A stretch of DNA of 36,698 nt, from the NCBI GenBank assembly GCA_041739225.1, contig JBGSOG010000094.1, forward strand, positions 1 to 36,698, read 5' to 3'. Source of the DNA: BOKV01 sp041739225 (GTDB lineage Bacteria > Pseudomonadota > Alphaproteobacteria > Rhizobiales > Rhizobiaceae). Positions within the stretch are counted from its first letter, which is position 1; every line of letters starts with the position of its first letter. Made by a program: the position numbers and the translations under genes. The notes below the pieces were generated by a model that was not told the DNA's origin, did not search any database, and worked only from the letters and a program-made list of their open reading frames with translations. Below are positions 33,507 to 36,698 of this stretch, in pieces.

Positions 33507-33570
33507 TTTGCATGTTCACCGGCGGCGTTGACCCGCCCCAATGAAACCCATACCGCGATCGGAACGCAGC

Positions 33571-34548
33571 ATGGAATTTTTATTGTCCGAAGCAATGGGA
33601 ACGCCCATCTGGCTCTGGGCCAGCTTCATGGTTCTCATCATTGCCTTGATGGTCCTTGACCTCGGCGTTTTTTACAAGGAATCCCACGTAATCGAGATGA
33701 AAGAGAGCCTGAAACTTTATGGTTTCTACGCCTCGCTGGGTGTCTTGTTTTCCTTGGTGATCTGGTATTTGCGCAATGCGCAGGACGCTTTCCTTTACCT
33801 TACAGGGTTCGTGATCGAACAAAGCCTTTCGATGGACAATGTGTTCGTCATGGCAATCATCCTGAATTATTTCGCCATTCCGCGCCATCTGCAGCACCGG
33901 GTGCTCTTTTGGGGCATCATCGGCGTGATCCTGCTTCGTGGTGTTGCGGTATTTGCCGGCGCTGCGCTGATCAGTGAATTTGAGTGGATACTCTACGTTT
34001 TTGCAGCTTTCCTTGTCTTCACCGGCATCAAAATGCTGACCGGCGCCGACGACGAATATGATGTCTCGACCAATCCGGCACTCAAGTTGATGCGGAAATA
34101 TTTCCGCATCACCGACGGTTTGCGCGACGACCAGTTCATGGTGAAAGAGCCTGACAATACCGGCAAACTGGTCTGGTACATCACGCCGTTGATGGTTGCA
34201 CTGGTGGTGATTGACGTTGCCGACATCATTTTCGCGGTCGATTCAATCCCGGCAATCTTCGCGATAACCACGGACCCGTTCATCGTCTTCACATCGAACA
34301 TTTTCGCCGTGCTGGGACTGCGCGCACTGTTTTTCGCGCTGTCCGCGCTGCTCGACCGGTTCCACTACATGAAGTATTCACTGGCGATCGTTTTGGTGTT
34401 CATCGGTGGCAAAATCTTCATCGAGAAGTTCTTTCACCTCGGCCACATGCCGCCAGCCGTTTCGCTGGTAATCACACTTGCCATTCTCATCAGCGGTGTG
34501 GTGGCTTCACTTTACCTTACCGACCCCAAGGCCAAGGAAGTCGAATAA
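33571..34548 (+). CDS. TerC/Alx family membrane protein
   Basis: The 325-residue polytopic protein has about nine helices with the family's acidic membrane motifs: LDLGVFYKESH in the first, SLSMDNVFVMAIILNYF, and FAVDSIPAIFAITTDPFIVFTSNIFAVLGLRAL is represented here by FAVDSIPAIFAI and TSNIFAVLGLRAL. TerC/Alx proteins are tied to tellurite resistance, alkaline-pH response and manganese export, probably loading metals onto exported proteins. The ATG at 33571 (MEFLLSE, as in relatives) has a weak GGAA 7 bases upstream; an ATG at 33541 has no ribosome site. Its leader carries a strong hairpin. It faces yqeY, with a terminator between. Confidence 0.9.
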   Translation: MEFLLSEAMGTPIWLWASFMVLIIALMVLDLGVFYKESHVIEMKESLKLYGFYASLGVLFSLVIWYLRNAQDAFLYLTGFVIEQSLSMDNVFVMAIILNYFAIPRHLQHRVLFWGIIGVILLRGVAVFAGAALISEFEWILYVFAAFLVFTGIKMLTGADDEYDVSTNPALKLMRKYFRITDGLRDDQFMVKEPDNTGKLVWYITPLMVALVVIDVADIIFAVDSIPAIFAITTDPFIVFTSNIFAVLGLRALFFALSALLDRFHYMKYSLAIVLVFIGGKIFIEKFFHLGHMPPAVSLVITLAILISGVVASLYLTDPKAKEVE

Positions 34549-34561
34549 GGCCAAGTTTGCC

Positions 34562-34598
34562 AAAAAGCACTTGCCGGCAGCTTTAACCGGCAAGTGCT
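34562..34598 (-). terminator. Terminator of yqeY, overlapping its stop codon
   Basis: A perfect 12-pair stem (AGCACTTGCCGG at 34566 and its complement at 34587) with a 9-base loop is followed on the minus strand by a run of Ts. The yqeY TAA lies in the loop. In the plus direction no T run follows, so it serves mainly yqeY, though the hairpin could also protect the terC messenger end. Confidence 0.85.
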
Positions 34599-35035
34599 GA
34601 CTTGATCATTTGCCCGGCCTTGGCCATGTCGATTTGGCCACGGTAATTGTCCTTGAGATAAGCCATCACCTTTCCCATGTCGCGCATTCCGACAGCGCCT
34701 GTTTGTGCAACGGCGTTTGCAATGGCGGCGGACGTTTCTTGTTCGGACAGCTGGCTCGGCAGGAATTCACGGATCATGTCAATCTCGCCCAATTCCTGGG
34801 CTTCGAGTTCTGCGCGCCCGCCCTGCTTGTAGAGCCGTGCGCTTTCCTCGCGTTGCTTGATCATCTTTTGCAGCAAGTCGGCAATCTCGGCATCATCGGC
34901 CTTGTCCATGCCCTTGCCGCGATTGAAAATGTCACGGTCCTGAATGGCGGCATTGACCATCCGCAGTGTTGCGACCCGCAGTTTGTCTTTTTGTTTTTGC
35001 GCCTCGGTAAGCGATGTGGAAATTCGCGTGCGCAT
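34583..35035 (-). CDS. GatB/YqeY domain protein
   Basis: The 150-residue cytoplasmic protein is a stand-alone YqeY domain, all helical, like the tail domain of the amidotransferase subunit GatB, which binds tRNA. Key stretches are KDKLRVATLRMVNAAIQDRDI, DDAEIADLLQKMIKQREES, EIDMIREFLPSQLSE, and the C-terminal MGKVMAYLKDNYRGQIDMAKAG is represented as MGKVMAYLKDNYRGQ. Free-standing YqeY may act on tRNA-linked processes, but its role is unproven. GGAG lies 8 bases before the ATG at 35035; longer frames lack conserved sequence. It is divergent from carA, a common arrangement in rhizobia. Confidence 0.93.
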   Translation of the reverse strand: MRTRISTSLTEAQKQKDKLRVATLRMVNAAIQDRDIFNRGKGMDKADDAEIADLLQKMIKQREESARLYKQGGRAELEAQELGEIDMIREFLPSQLSEQETSAAIANAVAQTGAVGMRDMGKVMAYLKDNYRGQIDMAKAGQMIKSALAG

Positions 35036-35058
35036 GGGAGTTCTCCGTTGCCGGGTGC

Positions 35059-35087
35059 AGCATAGTTTAGCCAGGACGGCTTCGCAA
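35059..35087 (-). promoter_or_regulatory. Likely yqeY promoter
   Basis: TTGCGA at 35087-35082 and TATGCT at 35064-35059 are spaced by 17 bases, placing the start near 35052, about 17 bases before the yqeY ATG. Confidence 0.55.
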
Positions 35088-35145
35088 TCCACCGGTACTT
35101 TCCTAACAGACTGATTCGCAATGGCTTTTGTCAGGGCTGGGAAGG

Positions 35146-35174
35146 TTGACCGCGCGGAGTGCTTCAACTAGTTT
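35146..35174 (+). promoter_or_regulatory. Likely carA promoter
   Basis: TTGACC at 35146 and TAGTTT at 35169 are spaced by 17 bases, placing the start near 35181 and giving a leader of about 75 bases before carA. I see no clear attenuator or pyrimidine/arginine-responsive site in the leader. Confidence 0.55.
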
Positions 35175-35257
35175 GCACTTTCAGCCCTAAAGCCCAAAAC
35201 CGTGATTGCGCCACCTTGCGGCTGGCCGCTGCATCGCGCAAACCGCTGGATAAAACC

Positions 35258-36457
35258 ATGATCGCTCAACCCTGGACCATTTTGAAACCAACCGCGCTAG
35301 TCGTGCTTGCCGATGGAACAGTGATTAAAGGCAAGGGCGCTGGTGCAACAGGCATCCGCCAGGCGGAAATCTGCTTTAACACCGCGATTACCGGTTATCA
35401 GGAAATCCTGACCGATCCGTCCTATGCAGGGCAGATCGTCACCTTTACCTTCCCGCACATCGGCAATGTCGGGGTCAATGACGAAGACATCGAGACACTC
35501 AACCTTGCCGCACAAGCCCGTGTCGCCGGAGCAGTTTTCAAGGCTGACATCACAGCCCCGTCAAACTGGCGGTCAGTGAAGCATTTCGACGACTGGCTGA
35601 AGGCGCGCAACATCGTTGCTATGAGCGGTGTCGACACGCGCGCCCTTACCACCCTTATCCGCGAAAAAGGCCTTTCCAACGCCGTTATCGCGCACGATCC
35701 TGATGGCAATTTTGACATTCCCGCGCTCATGGCGCTGGCAAAAGCATGGGAAGGCCTTGATGGTGCGGATCTTGCCATCGGCGTTACGTCCGGCCAGTCG
35801 TCACAGTGGAGTGAATTGCCATGGGAGACGGAGCTTGCAAGCACCGACCTCCCGGCGCCGCAGTTCCACGTGGTTGCCCTCGATTATGGCGTCAAACGCA
35901 ACATTTTACGCCTTTTGGCGTCTTTGGGGGCGCGGGTGACCGTTCTGCCGGCAAATGCAAGTGCCGCCGAAATCCTCGCGCACACCCCGGACGGTGTGTT
36001 CCTGTCGAATGGCCCTGGAGACCCCGCTGCGACCGGTGACGCCTATGCCATTGATGCCATCCGCGGAGTGCTGGAAACAAATGTGCCGGTATTCGGCATT
36101 TGCCTTGGCCACCAGATGCTGGGTCTGGCGCTGGGCGCAAGGACTGTGAAAATGCACCAAGGCCATCATGGCGCAAACCACCCGGTAAAGGATCATACCA
36201 CCGGCAAGGTCGAGATCGTCTCGATGAACCACGGCTTTGCCGTCGATGCCGCCACATTGCCGGACGGTGTGGAGGAAACCCACATTTCGCTATTTGACGG
36301 ATCAAACTGCGGCATTGCCCTCAAGGGCAAGCCGGTGTTTTCCGTACAACACCACCCGGAAGCAGCCCCCGGTCCGCAGGACAGCCATTATCTATTCCGC
36401 CGCTTCGCCAATTTGATGCGGGCAAGGAAAGGTCTTGAGGCCGTTGCGGAGCGTTGA
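35258..36457 (+). CDS. carA: Carbamoyl-phosphate synthase small (glutaminase) subunit
   Basis: CarA splits glutamine and channels ammonia to CarB, which makes carbamoyl phosphate for arginine and pyrimidines. The 399-residue protein has the CarA-specific N-terminal domain (VLADGTVIKGKGAGATG, CFNTAITGYQEILTDPSYAG, VSGVDTRALT-like SGVDTRALTTLI) and a class I glutaminase domain: VALDYGVKRNILR, FLSNGPGDP, the catalytic cysteine near residue 282 in FGICLGHQMLGLALGA, and the VQHHPEAAPGPQD histidine and glutamate. The ATG at 35258 (MIAQPWTILKPTAL) is the usual type of start; the ribosome site (GGA) is weak. carB is not in the window. Confidence 0.97.
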   Translation: MIAQPWTILKPTALVVLADGTVIKGKGAGATGIRQAEICFNTAITGYQEILTDPSYAGQIVTFTFPHIGNVGVNDEDIETLNLAAQARVAGAVFKADITAPSNWRSVKHFDDWLKARNIVAMSGVDTRALTTLIREKGLSNAVIAHDPDGNFDIPALMALAKAWEGLDGADLAIGVTSGQSSQWSELPWETELASTDLPAPQFHVVALDYGVKRNILRLLASLGARVTVLPANASAAEILAHTPDGVFLSNGPGDPAATGDAYAIDAIRGVLETNVPVFGICLGHQMLGLALGARTVKMHQGHHGANHPVKDHTTGKVEIVSMNHGFAVDAATLPDGVEETHISLFDGSNCGIALKGKPVFSVQHHPEAAPGPQDSHYLFRRFANLMRARKGLEAVAER

Positions 36458-36466
36458 AAGCAGCGG

Positions 36467-36698
36467 TCAGGTAGCCGGAACGGCTGCCTCCTCCAGCTCC
36501 ATGGCTTCCTCGCGCATCAACAGCAAGACCACAGAGCCAATGGCGATGAACGCCAGGATGATCCAAAGCGCGGCACGAATGCCGGCCTGTTCAGCCGGGA
36601 GCGCGTCCATTCCGTCTTTGGCGTAGCCAACCGCCAGATCAGCTGCGACCCAGCCAAACAGTGCTGGCCCAATGACCGATGACGACCTGCCAGCAACT
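36467..36698 (-). CDS. MFS transporter (UMF1-like), 5' end outside the window
   Basis: Only the last 77 codons are visible, running from the right edge to a TGA at 36467. The stretch GRSSSVIGPALFGWVAADL, then QAGIRAALWIILAFIAIGSVVLLL, looks like the last two membrane helices of a major facilitator, closest in feel to UMF1 (Atg22-like) proteins, and the tail EEAMELEEAAVPAT is acidic and cytoplasmic. The gene is convergent with carA and ends 9 bases from it. The substrate is unknown. Confidence 0.75.
   Translation of the reverse strand, partial: VAGRSSSVIGPALFGWVAADLAVGYAKDGMDALPAEQAGIRAALWIILAFIAIGSVVLLLMREEAMELEEAAVPAT

Noticed and set aside
33340..33540. Manganese (yybP-ykoY) riboswitch before terC
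   Set aside because: The conserved core of that class is not visible; only a simple hairpin is present.
33248..33544. Plus-strand frame of 98 codons upstream of terC
   Set aside because: It runs through a strong terminator and a perfect hairpin and has no ribosome site.
36470..36488. 8-pair hairpin after carA as a terminator
   Set aside because: No T run follows on either strand and it lies inside the end of the MFS gene.
1..36698. tRNA genes, insertion sequences, prophage or CRISPR
   Set aside because: No cloverleaf, terminal inverted repeats, transposase, integrase or regular repeat-spacer pattern was found by eye.

Overview
The window looks like a chromosomal stretch of an alphaproteobacterium of the order Hyphomicrobiales (Rhizobiales). 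The reasons are the order of the division and cell-wall (dcw) genes, the placement of rnpB, a TerB/J-domain gene, an AmpD-type amidase and a lytic transglycosylase just upstream of mraZ, the meso-DAP-type MurE, and one perfect CtrA-type box (TTAA-N7-TTAA). I place it at order level only. I see no tRNA, insertion sequence, prophage or CRISPR array.

Positions 1-17.7 kb hold the dcw cluster, read on the minus strand: mraZ, rsmH, ftsL, ftsI, murE, murF, mraY, murD, ftsW, murG, murC, murB and, at the left edge, ddl (3' end cut off). Most junctions overlap or are separated by a few bases, so this is probably one long operon. It makes lipid II (MurE, MurF, MurD, MurC, MurB, Ddl, MraY, MurG) and the septal polymerase/transpeptidase (FtsW, FtsI, with FtsL). 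Between murB and ddl the series is broken by a MATE exporter (minus) and a tandem HD-GYP protein (plus, convergent with murB). Upstream of mraZ a 10-bp-phased series of TGGG boxes, the motif recognised by MraZ, overlies a likely promoter.

Positions 17.9-24.5 kb hold an LtrA-family membrane protein, the RNase P RNA gene rnpB, a Tat-exported nitroreductase-like protein, a divergent secreted alpha/beta hydrolase, a lytic transglycosylase with a hairpin-rich leader, an AmpD-type amidase, a TerB/J-domain protein, and a 37-codon membrane-peptide ORF.

Positions 24.6-30.4 kb hold two overlapping HupE-like membrane genes, a META/HslJ-domain protein, a 1232-residue fused hydantoinase/5-oxoprolinase, and a 59-codon gene with its own CtrA-type box and terminator.

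Positions 30.5-36.7 kb hold a threonine/serine dehydratase-like enzyme, a CAP-domain protein, a DMT exporter, a possible small RNA with a strong terminator, terC with a hairpin in its leader, yqeY and divergent carA with recognisable promoters, and the 3' end of an MFS transporter gene.

Most of the window is core genome. The least explained parts are the 59-codon CtrA-linked gene, the 37-codon ORF, the structured leader before the lytic transglycosylase, the possible small RNA upstream of terC, and the interruption of the dcw series.
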